NCBI GenBank assembly: GCA_937901745.1
Contig: CALGSZ010000143.1
Span: forward strand, 1 to 40,913
Length of the DNA: 40,913 nucleotides
Direction: 5' to 3'
From: an uncultured Chloroflexota bacterium
GTDB lineage: Bacteria; Chloroflexota; Chloroflexia; Thermomicrobiales; UBA6265
In this document: positions 1 to 8,728 of the stretch, piece by piece
Numbering within the stretch: position 1 is the stretch's first letter
How the letters are laid out: every line of letters starts with the position of its first letter
Program-made: the position numbers and the translations under genes
Notes under the pieces: generated by a model
The model's database searches: none
Seen by the model: only the letters and a program-made list of their open reading frames with translations
Told to the model about the DNA's origin: nothing

Positions 1-53
<53 letters not shown>

Positions 54-183
54 ACTGGCAGCAATAAGTATACGCGGCTTGAGTCCTCCCGGTCAAACCG
101 CGAGCGTCGCCAATAGCACGCATGCCTCGTATTTTCTGGAATCGGGGGGATCCGAACGGCGCTGGGCGTGAAAGGAGACGAGA

Positions 184-987
184 ATGATCCGCCTTGGGAT
201 ATGTCTTGCCGCTGCCGTGGCCCTCGTGATCGGCTCCAGCGCGCTCGCCGCTGACTCCGGAACGCCGCCAGCTGAGGAAGCGCCTATCCCGCCCGTCGTC
301 TGGGAGCTCGCCGAGATTGACATTGAAGGCACGCCCACTACTCCCGACAATCCCTCCGATTACACGATTCAGTACTTGCCAGACGGCAGGTTCCACGTCC
401 GGGCAGATTGCAATCAGGGGAACGGCCAGTACACGGCCGAGCCGCCGCAAATCGAGCTCCGCGAAATTGCCACCACGAAAGTCGCCTGCCCAGAAGGCTC
501 TCTCTTCGATGAATACATCTCACAACTCGAGTCCGCGACCAGCTTCCAGCTGGAGCAGGAGACGCTCATCCTTGAGCTGAGCGACGGCCGTCAGATGGTG
601 TTCACACCGACGCTGACCGGCGTCGTGTGGCAGTGGGAGCGCTTCATGACCCAGCGCGGCGGCATGACTCCCGAAGATCCCGCTGCCTACACGCTGGAGT
701 TCTTGCCTGACGGCACTATCCTCGTCGTTGCCGACTGCAACCAAGGCAGCGGTCAGTACACCGTGCAAGAGCCGCATCAGATCGAGCTCAGCGACATCGC
801 GATGACCGAGATCGGCTGTCCCGAGGGCTCACTTTCAGATCGGTTCGTCGAGCTCCTGCCGGATGTGCGCGCGTATCTCTTCAACGGCGGCAAGCTCTAC
901 CTCGAGCTAATGGCCGACGGCGGCGCGCTCATCTTCAACGCGCACGTTGCGCCCGAAGACGAAGCGACTCCGGTCGCCGGCAACTGA
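184..987 (+). CDS. Secreted protein with two META (HslJ-like) domains
   Basis: A 267-residue protein with an N-terminal signal peptide (hydrophobic residues 5-20, likely cut after Ala22). Two copies of a META/DUF306-type domain follow at about 38-142 and 147-253. Each has a leading Trp, a TxxYLPDG-like strand, a DCNQG motif and a CPEGS motif, giving one cysteine pair per copy (C76/C102 and C185/C212) that may form disulfides outside the cell. META domains occur in HslJ and other envelope proteins, and their biochemical role is poorly defined. The start at 184 is supported by AAGGAG six bases upstream. The two halves are clearly related, so an internal duplication is likely. It is followed 39 bases later by the FAH gene on the same strand and may be co-transcribed, with no obvious functional link. 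Confidence 0.85.
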   Translation: MIRLGICLAAAVALVIGSSALAADSGTPPAEEAPIPPVVWELAEIDIEGTPTTPDNPSDYTIQYLPDGRFHVRADCNQGNGQYTAEPPQIELREIATTKVACPEGSLFDEYISQLESATSFQLEQETLILELSDGRQMVFTPTLTGVVWQWERFMTQRGGMTPEDPAAYTLEFLPDGTILVVADCNQGSGQYTVQEPHQIELSDIAMTEIGCPEGSLSDRFVELLPDVRAYLFNGGKLYLELMADGGALIFNAHVAPEDEATPVAGN

Positions 988-1026
988 GCTACGCGGATCA
1001 GTCCAGGGTGATGACGAGAGAGAGGA

Positions 1027-2019
1027 ATGCGTCTGGCGACGTATCAACACCGCTTGCACGGAGAAGCACCGCAAGTCGGCGTGGCCCAAGGCGATCGGCT
1101 CCTCCGCGCTTCAGCCCTCCTGAACGAGTCCGGGCCGCTCGACATGCTCACGCTGCTCGACCGCGGTCCGGCGGCGCTGAGGAGCCTCCAAGTGGCCGCG
1201 GAGGAGTTCGCCGCGCGCCATCGAGACGCGCTGCTCATCCCACGAGAGGTCGCAGTTCCCATCTGGGAAGCGCGGCTCCTCCCCCCCGTACCCCGGCCCC
1301 GATCGCTGCGCGACTTCTACGCCTTTGAGCAGCACGTGAAATCGGCGTACCGAAAGCGCGGTCGAGACGTGCCCCCAGCGTGGTACGAGGTTCCGGTTTT
1401 CTTCTTCCTGCACGCCGGCTCGATGGTCGGACCGGACGCTGTAGTTCCGAAGCCACGCGAGACGAAGGAGCTCGACTTCGAATTCGAGATCGCCTGCGTC
1501 ATCGGCACGCCAGGACGGGATATCCCCGCGTCACGAGCCTGGGAGCATATCGCGGGCTTCACGATTCTCAACGACTGGAGCGCGCGCGATATTCAGCGTC
1601 AGGAAATGAGTGTCGGTTTGGGACCAGCGAAGGCGAAGGACTTCGCCACCTCACTCGGACCGTATCTCGTCACGACCGACGAGCTGAGGGATCGCATCGA
1701 GAACGACCGGCTGAACCTAACGATGGTCGCCCGCGTCAACGGAGAGGAGGTCTGCCGGTCGAATGCGAGGGAGATGTATTGGACCTGGCCGCAGCTGATC
1801 GAGCGCGCCTCGACAAACGTCTGGCTATGCCCCGGGGACGTGATTGCCAGCGGAACGGTCGGCGGCGGCTGCCTCCTCGAGCTTGGGACTGAAGTACATC
1901 CCTGGTTGGAGCCGGGCGATGAGGTCGAGTTCGAAGTCGAGAGGCTCGGCCGCCTCCGCAATGTCATCGCTGATCCGGACAGCGAGCGTGCGGCCAACGG
2001 GATGTGTCGTCCGCACTGA
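1027..2019 (+). CDS. Fumarylacetoacetate hydrolase (FAH) family protein
   Basis: A 330-residue cytoplasmic enzyme of the FAH superfamily, whose members hydrolyse, decarboxylate or hydrate 2-oxo acid substrates using a divalent metal. The metal-binding pattern is visible: FEFE near residues 151-154 and Asp183 in the segment ILNDWSARDIQ would be the Glu/Glu/Asp ligands. Other family marks are KAKDFATSLGPYLVT and the SGTVGGGCLLELG segment near the C terminus. An N-terminal extension of about 85 residues precedes the catalytic core, as in larger two-domain members. The purine-rich GAGAGAGG before ATG 1027 acts as ribosome binding site. The substrate cannot be told from sequence, and the neighbours (META protein, lipoate ligase) give no pathway context. 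Confidence 0.88.
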   Translation: MRLATYQHRLHGEAPQVGVAQGDRLLRASALLNESGPLDMLTLLDRGPAALRSLQVAAEEFAARHRDALLIPREVAVPIWEARLLPPVPRPRSLRDFYAFEQHVKSAYRKRGRDVPPAWYEVPVFFFLHAGSMVGPDAVVPKPRETKELDFEFEIACVIGTPGRDIPASRAWEHIAGFTILNDWSARDIQRQEMSVGLGPAKAKDFATSLGPYLVTTDELRDRIENDRLNLTMVARVNGEEVCRSNAREMYWTWPQLIERASTNVWLCPGDVIASGTVGGGCLLELGTEVHPWLEPGDEVEFEVERLGRLRNVIADPDSERAANGMCRPH

Positions 2020-2178
2020 CACCCAGTCCTGCTCGGAGGTCGGTCCGGATCAGCCGGTTCGAAGAATTTCGGCGTACAGCGGAAGCGTACAGCTCGGGTA
2101 GACAGCGCGGTGCACAATTGAGATAGGTGGCCAACAAGGCCGCCGGAAGCGAACGAGATTCGGTCAAGGATCGAAACG

Positions 2179-2481
2179 ATGCATGGTGAGTACAAGACCC
2201 CTGGCGGCAAACTCGTCGTCGTAGACTTTGCCGTCCAAGACAACCAGCTGCGCGACGTTCGCGTGTCGGGCGATTTCTTCCTCTACCCCGAAGACGCGCT
2301 GAGCGACATTACCGCGGCGCTCGAGGGCGCCCCGGCCGATCTCACGGAGGAGCAAATCGCGACGCGAATCGAAGGCGCAATTCCGCCGGGGACCGAATGG
2401 CTCGGGACCTCTCCCGCTGCCCTCGCGATTGCCGTCCGGCGCGCCCTCGCCTCGACACCTGAATCGGAGTTGATCGGATGA
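2179..2481 (+). CDS. Lipoate-protein ligase accessory (LplB-like, C-terminal domain) subunit
   Basis: A 100-residue protein resembling the small C-terminal domain of lipoate-protein ligase A that some organisms encode separately as LplB. The N terminus (MHGEYKTPGGKLVVVDF) and the later PPGTEWLG segment fit that domain. It is followed by the large ligase gene with an ATGA overlap (2478-2481), so translation is probably coupled and the two products should form one enzyme. In the well-studied Thermoplasma split ligase both pieces are needed to activate lipoate to lipoyl-AMP. Start ATG 2179 has AAGGA eight bases upstream. The family call rests on motif resemblance and, strongly, on the neighbour. 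Confidence 0.78.
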   Translation: MHGEYKTPGGKLVVVDFAVQDNQLRDVRVSGDFFLYPEDALSDITAALEGAPADLTEEQIATRIEGAIPPGTEWLGTSPAALAIAVRRALASTPESELIG

Positions 2482-3326
2482 CCACTGAAGCTACGTCGAA
2501 ACCAAGCGCCGGTGCGGCTGCTCAGGCCGATGCCGCGGAGCATTCACTGCCGCACGAGGATCGGTGGCTCGGATACGAGTGGCGGTTGATTCCTGCCGCT
2601 CCGACACCGCCGCTGCTCAACATGGCGCTCGATGAAGTGCTGACCCTCCGCGTTGGACGCGGTGAGCGACCGCCGACGTTGCGCATCTGGGGCTGGGACA
2701 GCCGCTGCGTCGTCCTCGGCCGGTTTCAGTCCGTGCGCAATGAGGTCGATGAGGAAGCAGCTCGCCGGCATGGAGTCCAAATCGTTCGCCGCATCAGCGG
2801 TGGCGGCGCAATGTTCATTGAGCCGGAAGGAGCGATCACCTATTCGATCTACGCGCCTGAAGAAATGGTGCGCGGCATGGATTTTCCCGAGTCGTACGCA
2901 TTCTTCGACGCGTGGGTCGTGAAAGCCCTACGCGACCTCGGCGTGGACGCCTGGTACGCCCCCTTGAACGACATCACGTCGAGCGGCGGTAAGATCGGTG
3001 GGGCAGCCCAAGCGCGTCGCGGCGGCGCGGTCCTGCACCACACCACCATGGCATATCAGATGAACATCCCGCTGATGCTCGAGGTGCTCCGGATTGGCAA
3101 GGAGAAGCTGAGCGACAAAGGGATCGCCTCCGCGGAGAAGCGCGTCGGCCCGCTGCGCCAGCAGACTGATCTCCCACGGGACACGATCATTGAGCACCTC
3201 GTTGGCTTCTTCCGCTCTCGGTTCGGCCTAATGAATGACGCCATTGCCGAGGACGAGCTTGCCGAAGCCGAGGCGCTCGTCAAGTCACGCTTCGGCACCC
3301 CGGAGTGGATTTACTTCCTCCCGTGA
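2478..3326 (+). CDS. Lipoate-protein ligase family protein, catalytic subunit
   Basis: A 282-residue protein of the biotin/lipoate ligase (BPL_LplA_LipB) fold. It would attach lipoate, or octanoate, to 2-oxoacid dehydrogenase E2 subunits or the glycine-cleavage H protein. Visible hallmarks are NMALDE, the nucleotide/lipoate loop RRISGGGAMFIEPEGAITYS, and the lysine-containing GGKIGGAAQARRGG that contacts the acyl-adenylate. About 35 residues at the N terminus are low-complexity and unlike the family. The usual LplA C-terminal domain is absent and is supplied by the overlapping upstream gene. The product could also be an octanoyltransferase (LipM-like), but the split LplB neighbour favours a ligase. 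The operon probably ends at the hairpin at 3345-3382. Confidence 0.87.
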   Translation: MTTEATSKPSAGAAAQADAAEHSLPHEDRWLGYEWRLIPAAPTPPLLNMALDEVLTLRVGRGERPPTLRIWGWDSRCVVLGRFQSVRNEVDEEAARRHGVQIVRRISGGGAMFIEPEGAITYSIYAPEEMVRGMDFPESYAFFDAWVVKALRDLGVDAWYAPLNDITSSGGKIGGAAQARRGGAVLHHTTMAYQMNIPLMLEVLRIGKEKLSDKGIASAEKRVGPLRQQTDLPRDTIIEHLVGFFRSRFGLMNDAIAEDELAEAEALVKSRFGTPEWIYFLP

Positions 3327-3344
3327 CCTCGCTGAGGTGGGATG

Positions 3345-3382
3345 GCTGAGCGGACCTCCCGTCACCTGCCGGTCCGCTCAGC
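3345..3382 (+). terminator. Strong hairpin after the lipoate ligase genes
   Basis: A perfect 12-bp stem, GCTGAGCGGACC (3345-3356) with GGTCCGCTCAGC (3371-3382), closes a 14-base loop. It starts 18 bases after the ligase stop. There is no T-run, so it may act as a Rho-independent terminator of low strength or as a 3' stabiliser. Confidence 0.6.
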
Positions 3383-3577
3383 TGCCCCATACGACAATTG
3401 TGTTATGTCAAAATTTGGTATTTCTCCCTAATCTGTGCATCATTGCCGGTCATCTGATTGTTCCTGCCACGCGCTGAGCGGTACAGTCCTCTGCAGCGCC
3501 GTGGCGAGACGCCGGATGCCTTTCGTCGAGCGCTGCTGATGCCGAGCCGTGATGCATCGGAGTCAAGGAGGATGACC

Positions 3578-4315
3578 ATGGGGCTGGAGTACCAGCCGGG
3601 CCGCCGTCAGTTCGTGCGGTTCACCTTTTTCAAGCTAATGCCTGAATGGCGGCGCCTCGATCGGATCGAGCGCGAGCGTCACCTCGATGAGTTCCGCTCG
3701 GTCGTCGAGCGCTGGGCAGAGCGCAACCTCGTCCGCTGCTACTCCACGGTCGGCACACGCGGCGATGTCGACTTCATGATTTGGCAAGTCTCCTACGAGC
3801 TGTCGGACCTCCACGCGATGTCGAGCGAGCTGCTTGGCACGGACCTGGCCGGCTGGCTGACGACGCCGTACTCGTACCTCTCGATGACCAAGCATTCGCA
3901 GTACGTCGAGAAGTACTCGGGTCCGGGCCGCGACAAGGCGACCCGCCTGAGCCTCGCCCCCGGAGGTTTCAAGTACCTCTTCGTCTATCCGCTGACGAAG
4001 GTGCGCGAGTGGTACGGCCTGCCGAAGGAAGAGCGCCAGGAAGCGATGAATCAACACATCGCCATCGGTCATACCTTCCCGTCGGTCAAGCTGAACACGA
4101 CCTACTCGTTCGGGCTGGATGACCAGGAATTCGTGTTGGCGTTCGAGTCGGACGAGCCGGCCGATTTCCTCGATCTCGTGCAGGAGCTGCGCTCTTCGAT
4201 GGCCAGCGCCTACACCGAGAAGGACATCCCGATCTTTACGTGCATCTCCGTCTCGGCAGAGGAAATGCTGCGGGCCGCCGCCGGTCGTCGTGCAGAGGCT
4301 GCCGTCCCAGCCTGA
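3578..4315 (+). CDS. hemQ: Coproheme decarboxylase (chlorite dismutase-like, HemQ/ChdC)
   Basis: Catalyses the last step of the coproporphyrin pathway: peroxide-dependent decarboxylation of two propionates of coproheme to give heme b, in the cytoplasm. The 245-residue product has the double ferredoxin-like fold of the Cld/HemQ family. Tyr137 in VYPLTK corresponds to the catalytic Tyr, and His160 in NQHIAIGH to the proximal heme ligand. The distal Gln of Firmicutes HemQ appears to be replaced in the VKLNTTY segment, as in many non-Firmicutes members. An upstream ATG at 3572 lies directly against the AAGGAGG at 3565-3571, so ATG 3578 (six-base spacing) is the better start. It converges on cgoX with only three bases between the stops and completes the heme set. 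Confidence 0.93.
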   Translation: MGLEYQPGRRQFVRFTFFKLMPEWRRLDRIERERHLDEFRSVVERWAERNLVRCYSTVGTRGDVDFMIWQVSYELSDLHAMSSELLGTDLAGWLTTPYSYLSMTKHSQYVEKYSGPGRDKATRLSLAPGGFKYLFVYPLTKVREWYGLPKEERQEAMNQHIAIGHTFPSVKLNTTYSFGLDDQEFVLAFESDEPADFLDLVQELRSSMASAYTEKDIPIFTCISVSAEEMLRAAAGRRAEAAVPA

Positions 4316-4318
4316 GCC

Positions 4319-5776
4319 TCACGCAATCGGGGCGCGCGTCCGAAGATACCTAAGCGCCAGTTCGGCCGCGCGCCCCGCCTCCCGAACGAGGTCCGGGATA
4401 CCGACGCCGCGATAGGCGCTCCCGGTCAGATATACCCCTGGCGGAAGCGACTGCTCGATCGCCGCAATCCGCTCCAGGTGCCCAACGTCGTACTGCGGGC
4501 TGCCTGCCGGCCAGCGATGGATGCGCACGAACGCCGGCTCGCCTGAGATTCCAAACAGGTGCCGCAATTCATCGAGAATGAGCCGAGTCACCTCGGCGTC
4601 GTCCAGCTCCATGGTTTGAGGGCTGCGCGCGCCGCCGAAGAAGGCGCGAATGAGTGTCCAGCCACCGGGCGCGCGACCGGGGAACTTCGAAGAGGCGAAC
4701 GTCACGGCATTGATCGGCCGGCCCTCCCGACGCGGAATGACGACACCGTAGCCCGGCGGAGGTTTCTGTACGGCATCTGACCGGACAGCGAACGAGAGAT
4801 TGCCGGCGTTGACGGTCCGTAGCGCTCGAAGCGCATCGGAAGTCCGCGGCGAGAGCTCACTGAGGAGGTCCGCTGCTTGGGCGGCGGGTGTCGCGACCAC
4901 GAGCACGCTCGCGCTCACTGTCCGGCCATTCGACAGCCGGAGACGCGCGCCTCTTTCCGCGCCCGCATCCAACGCCGCGACAGCGGCTCGGCAATGGGCA
5001 ATGCCGCTGACTTCAAGAGCTAGCGCCTCGGCGATCCTCCCCATGCCGCCCCGGAGCGAGACAAAGGCCGGACCGCGCCTCCCATTACCGGACGGCCGGC
5101 GAGTCTTGCGCAAGCCTCGAATCACGCTCCCGTGCATCCGCTCGAGTTGTCGAAATTGAGGGAATGTAGCCAGGAGGCTGAGCCGCTCCGGCTCGGCGTT
5201 GTAGATTCCCGCCATCAACGGCTCGGCCAGCCAATCCAGCGTCTCCCGCCCGAACCGGCGAGCCACGAACGCCGCGAGCGACTCATCACCGTCTTTTTTC
5301 GCGGCCGGCAATACCATCTCGAGCGCGACGCGGCCCTTTCCCAACACGGACAGGAGTCTCGAACGAACAAACGGTCCAATGGCGGTCGGAGCGAGAAGGA
5401 CCAACCCATGTGGCAGCGGGAACAATCGCCCGCCCTTGAGCACGCTAACCCCGGGCGAGATTGAATTGATCGGCACTACCTCGTCGCTGAGACCAAGCTC
5501 CTTGACCAGCTCGAGTCCCCACGGCTTCTGAGTCAGGAGCGAGTCCGGTCCTGCCTCGACGATGAACGTCCCAGCGTCAGTCTCGATTCGCTCAGTCAGC
5601 GCCTTTCCGCCGAGCCTCTCGGATGCCTCGAAGAGAGCGATCGAGAGGTCGGGCGCGCACTGGCGCAGGCGGTAGGCACAAACCAAGCCGGCGATTCCCC
5701 CGCCAATGATCGCGACATCGACTCGTGAGAGCGCCTGCATCGCTGATGTGTCCATGATCGACTCACCCACGACCAT
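4319..5776 (-). CDS. hemY: Coproporphyrinogen III/protoporphyrinogen oxidase (HemY/CgoX type, FAD)
   Basis: FAD-dependent, oxygen-using oxidase removing six electrons from the porphyrinogen ring. With hemQ next door, the likely substrate is coproporphyrinogen III, giving coproporphyrin III (cgoX). The 485-residue protein starts with a dinucleotide-binding fold (VAIIGGGIAGLVCAYRL, near residues 20-36) and has ERLGGKALTER and, near the C terminus, the FAD-contacting YLTGSAYRGVGIPDLV. No membrane anchor is evident, which fits the soluble Gram-positive type. It is last in the hemCDBE-cgoX operon, 41 bases after hemE. The start is uncertain: ATG 5776 has no clear ribosome site, while ATG 5755 (eighth codon) follows GGTGAG. 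Confidence 0.92.
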   Translation of the reverse strand: MVVGESIMDTSAMQALSRVDVAIIGGGIAGLVCAYRLRQCAPDLSIALFEASERLGGKALTERIETDAGTFIVEAGPDSLLTQKPWGLELVKELGLSDEVVPINSISPGVSVLKGGRLFPLPHGLVLLAPTAIGPFVRSRLLSVLGKGRVALEMVLPAAKKDGDESLAAFVARRFGRETLDWLAEPLMAGIYNAEPERLSLLATFPQFRQLERMHGSVIRGLRKTRRPSGNGRRGPAFVSLRGGMGRIAEALALEVSGIAHCRAAVAALDAGAERGARLRLSNGRTVSASVLVVATPAAQAADLLSELSPRTSDALRALRTVNAGNLSFAVRSDAVQKPPPGYGVVIPRREGRPINAVTFASSKFPGRAPGGWTLIRAFFGGARSPQTMELDDAEVTRLILDELRHLFGISGEPAFVRIHRWPAGSPQYDVGHLERIAAIEQSLPPGVYLTGSAYRGVGIPDLVREAGRAAELALRYLRTRAPIA

Positions 5777-5817
5777 GAGGCGGGAAAGGCAGTTCGGTCA
5801 GGCGGCACATCGCAGAT

Positions 5818-6870
5818 TCACCGCGAGGTCGCCTCGTGGACGTAATCGACGAGACGGCGAACGTTGTCCACGGGCGTCTGGGGCAAGATCCCGTGTCCGA
5901 GATTGAAGATGTGCCCTGGCTCCCGGCCCGCGTCCTCGATGACGAGCCGCGCCCGGTCTCGCGTCGCTTCCCAGGGAGCGAGGAGCGCAACCGGGTCAAG
6001 GTTCCCCTGCACCGCGACATCTGGTCCGAGCCGCCGCCGGGCATCCGAGAGACTGATCCGCCAATCGACGCCGACGACATCGGCGCCCGCCTCGCGCAGC
6101 ATCTCCAGCAAACCGCCGGTATTGACGCCGAAATGGATGATCGGTACGCCGCTCTCCTTGGCCACCGCAATAGCCCGGCGACTATACGGCAGCACGAAGC
6201 GGCGGTAATCAGCCGGACTGAGCTCTCCCGCCCAGGTGTCGAAGAGCTGGAGCGCCTGCGCGCCTGCCCGCGCTTGCGCGAGAAGATATCGGCCGGACAG
6301 ATCGGCCAGCTTCGTCATCAGGTCGGCCCAGATGTCGGGAGCCTCCATCATCAGTCGCTTGACGCGATCGAAGTGACGGCTTGGTCCCCCCTCGACCGCG
6401 TACGCCACGAGGGTGAATGGCGCACCGCTGAACCCAATCAGCGGGATGCCTCGCCGGTCGAGCTCTGGCCGGACTAGCCGGATTGCCTCGAGGGTGAACC
6501 AAAGCGCCTCTTCGGGAGCCGGCGTCCGCAGCCGAGCGACATCTTCCGCGGTCCGGATAGGCGGATTGATGACCGGCCCCTCGCCACGGACGTAGGTGAG
6601 CTCCAACCCCATCGCCTCGAGCGGCGGCAAGATGTCCGCGAAGATGATCGCCGCGTCGAGATCGAACGCTTGGATCGGCTGGAGCGTGACCTCGCAGGCG
6701 AGCTCCGGCTGCTTGATGATTTCCAGGATCCCGAACCGCTCGCGCAGGCGACGGTACTCGGGCATATAGCGACCCGCCTGACGCATGAGCCAGATCGGCG
6801 TCGCGTCAGTCGGCAACCGCCGGCAAGCGCGCAGGAATCGACTCTCGGCGGTGGGATCCGGACTCGCCAT
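5818..6870 (-). CDS. hemE: Uroporphyrinogen decarboxylase
   Basis: Converts uroporphyrinogen III to coproporphyrinogen III by four acetate decarboxylations. The product has 350 residues. The N-terminal substrate-binding motif IWLMRQAGRYMPEYR and the central GFSGAPFTLVAYAVEGGPS are diagnostic, as are PVQGNLDP and FNLGHGILPQTP near the end. ATG 6870 is chosen because its A is the last base of the hemB stop (TGATG), a typical coupled start. An in-frame extension to 6984 would run inside hemB and has no family match. Fourth gene of the hemC-D-B-E-cgoX operon. Confidence 0.97.
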   Translation of the reverse strand: MASPDPTAESRFLRACRRLPTDATPIWLMRQAGRYMPEYRRLRERFGILEIIKQPELACEVTLQPIQAFDLDAAIIFADILPPLEAMGLELTYVRGEGPVINPPIRTAEDVARLRTPAPEEALWFTLEAIRLVRPELDRRGIPLIGFSGAPFTLVAYAVEGGPSRHFDRVKRLMMEAPDIWADLMTKLADLSGRYLLAQARAGAQALQLFDTWAGELSPADYRRFVLPYSRRAIAVAKESGVPIIHFGVNTGGLLEMLREAGADVVGVDWRISLSDARRRLGPDVAVQGNLDPVALLAPWEATRDRARLVIEDAGREPGHIFNLGHGILPQTPVDNVRRLVDYVHEATSR

Positions 6871-7925
6871 CACTCGTCCAACCAGCGCACCACATCTTTG
6901 GCGAAGTAGGTCAAGATCATGTCGGCGCCGGCGCGCTTGATGCCGATCAACGACTCCAATGCGCAGCGCTTGAGGTCGATCCACCCGTTCGCCGCCGCCG
7001 CGTGCAGCATCGCGTACTCGCCGCTGACCTGATAAGCCGCGACAGGGACGTCGAACGCTCGCCGGACGTCACTCAGCACGTCGAGGTACGGCAACGCCGG
7101 CTTCACCATCACCACGTCGGCGCCCTCGGCGACGTCTAGCCCCGTCTCTCGCAGCGCCTCGCGGCGATTCGCGGGATCCATCTGGTATTGGCTCCGGTCG
7201 CCGAAGCGCGGCGGACTCTCGGCCGCCTCGCGGAACGGGCCATAGAAGCCGCTGGCATACTTTGCCGCGTAGCTCATGACGAGGACGTGGTCGTAGCCGC
7301 TCGCATCAAGAGCGGATCGAATGGCCCCGACCATGCCGTCCAGCATGCCGGACGGCGCGATCACGTCGGCACCCGCCTCGGCGTGAACGACGGACGCACG
7401 CGCCAGCAATTCCAGGGTCGGGTCGTTCAGCAGGTACCCCTGCGGAAGCGCGGGCTGGAAGTGGCCGCAGTCGGGATCGTTAATGACGCCGCAGTGCCCG
7501 TGGTCGGTGTACTCGCAGAAGCACATATCGGAGATGACGATGAGATCCGGCACCGCGTCCTTGATCGCGCGGATCGCTCGGGGAACGATCCCGTTCGGAT
7601 CGTAGTTCTCGCTCCCGAGCGGGTCCTTCTGCTCCGGGATTCCAAACAGCATCACCGCCGGGATGCCGAGCTTGGCGACCTCCCGCACCTCGTCAACGAG
7701 CCGATCAACGGACAGCTGGCACTGACCCGGCATCGAGCGGATCGGAATGCTGAGGTTGTTGCCCGGCCGCACGAACAGCGGATAGATGAGATCCGATGGC
7801 GACAGCGACGCCTCTTGCACCATCCTCCGCAGCACCGCCGTGCGCCGCAGCCGTCGCGGACGCACCGTCGGGAACCCGGGCACGGCGCGCATTCTGGTTC
7901 GTTCACGCTCGGTCTGAATCAACAT
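6870..7925 (-). CDS. hemB: Delta-aminolevulinic acid dehydratase (porphobilinogen synthase)
   Basis: Condenses two 5-aminolevulinate molecules to porphobilinogen. The 351-residue protein carries the cysteine-rich zinc-site motif DMCFCEYTDHGHCG, so it should be the zinc-dependent type rather than the Mg-type. The two Schiff-base lysines lie in MSYAAKYASGFYGPFR and VMVKPALPYLD. Start ATG 7925 overlaps the end of hemD (stop at 7921-7919), and GGGAGG inside the hemD tail serves as ribosome site. A second ATG 33 bases in is possible. The hemA and hemL genes that would supply 5-aminolevulinate are not in the window. Confidence 0.97.
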   Translation of the reverse strand: MLIQTERERTRMRAVPGFPTVRPRRLRRTAVLRRMVQEASLSPSDLIYPLFVRPGNNLSIPIRSMPGQCQLSVDRLVDEVREVAKLGIPAVMLFGIPEQKDPLGSENYDPNGIVPRAIRAIKDAVPDLIVISDMCFCEYTDHGHCGVINDPDCGHFQPALPQGYLLNDPTLELLARASVVHAEAGADVIAPSGMLDGMVGAIRSALDASGYDHVLVMSYAAKYASGFYGPFREAAESPPRFGDRSQYQMDPANRREALRETGLDVAEGADVVMVKPALPYLDVLSDVRRAFDVPVAAYQVSGEYAMLHAAAANGWIDLKRCALESLIGIKRAGADMILTYFAKDVVRWLDE

Positions 7926-8728
7926 CGTCCTCCCTCGACAGCTCGTTGACGCTCGATGGCTCGCTCCAACGCCTCAACCAACCCTGGGAGCGTCGACTCC
8001 GACGCAACGACTGGCTCCGGCAGTCCTTGCCGACGACAGGCGGTCAGCGTCGTCCCGCCAATGCATGCGAAGCCGACACACTGGAGAGCATCAGGCTCGC
8101 CTCCTTCTTTTCGGTATCGCTCGCAGAAGCCTTCGACCGCGGAGGGGCTGCAGAACGAAACAGCAGCGATTGCCCCACCAGCGATCTGCCCAGGCACGTC
8201 CTCGCCGCCGCGGCCGCGGATCGTCCGGTAGGCGGTCACCGTGGTGACGTTTGCACCCCGCGAGGAGAGACGCTCGCTCAGCTCCGACCTCGCGATGGCA
8301 GAGGCCGGAATCAGCACGCGCTGGCCGGGAGAGACCGGTAGCTTCGCGGCCAGCGCCTCAGCGTTGAAAGACTCGGGCATGAACTCGACGCGAGCGCCCA
8401 ACCGGCTCCGCACGGCCTCAGCCGTCGCCGGCCCTACGGTGGCCACATGTGCGGGCAATGCTTGGCCGCCGACATGTCCGAGCAACGGAAGTCGCTGCGC
8501 CAACGCCTCGACCGCGTTCGCGCTCGTCAGGATCAGCCAGTCGTACTCCCCCGCGAGGAGTCCGCACAGCTCGCGGTCGAGCGGCTCTGCATCTGGCGGC
8601 GGAGCGATGGCAATGCACGGGTAGGAGACGGGAATCGCGCCTCTCTCGCGCAGGAGCCGGTCGAGCTCCGCGGCCTGATGAACGGCACGCGTATTGACTA
8701 CCCGTTTGCGAGCCAGCCCCCTGCTCAT
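7919..8728 (-). CDS. hemD: Uroporphyrinogen-III synthase
   Basis: Cyclises hydroxymethylbilane with inversion of ring D to give uroporphyrinogen III. The family is poorly conserved in sequence. The 269-residue length, two alternating alpha/beta domains, the N-terminal VNTRAVHQAAEL, the central LILTSANAVEAL, and the C-terminal VSFCSPSAVEGF and ACIGGTTLTACRRQGL segments fit HemD. ATG 8728 forms an ATGA overlap with the hemC stop, so hemC and hemD are translationally coupled. A longer in-frame reading up to 8935 runs inside hemC and is arginine-rich and unlike HemD. Its place between hemC and hemB supports the call. Confidence 0.94.
   Translation of the reverse strand: MSRGLARKRVVNTRAVHQAAELDRLLRERGAIPVSYPCIAIAPPPDAEPLDRELCGLLAGEYDWLILTSANAVEALAQRLPLLGHVGGQALPAHVATVGPATAEAVRSRLGARVEFMPESFNAEALAAKLPVSPGQRVLIPASAIARSELSERLSSRGANVTTVTAYRTIRGRGGEDVPGQIAGGAIAAVSFCSPSAVEGFCERYRKEGGEPDALQCVGFACIGGTTLTACRRQGLPEPVVASESTLPGLVEALERAIERQRAVEGGRC

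Noticed and set aside
7188..7949. A 253-codon plus-strand frame opposite hemB
   Set aside because: A shadow frame opposite an unmistakable hemB, with low-complexity Arg/His composition.
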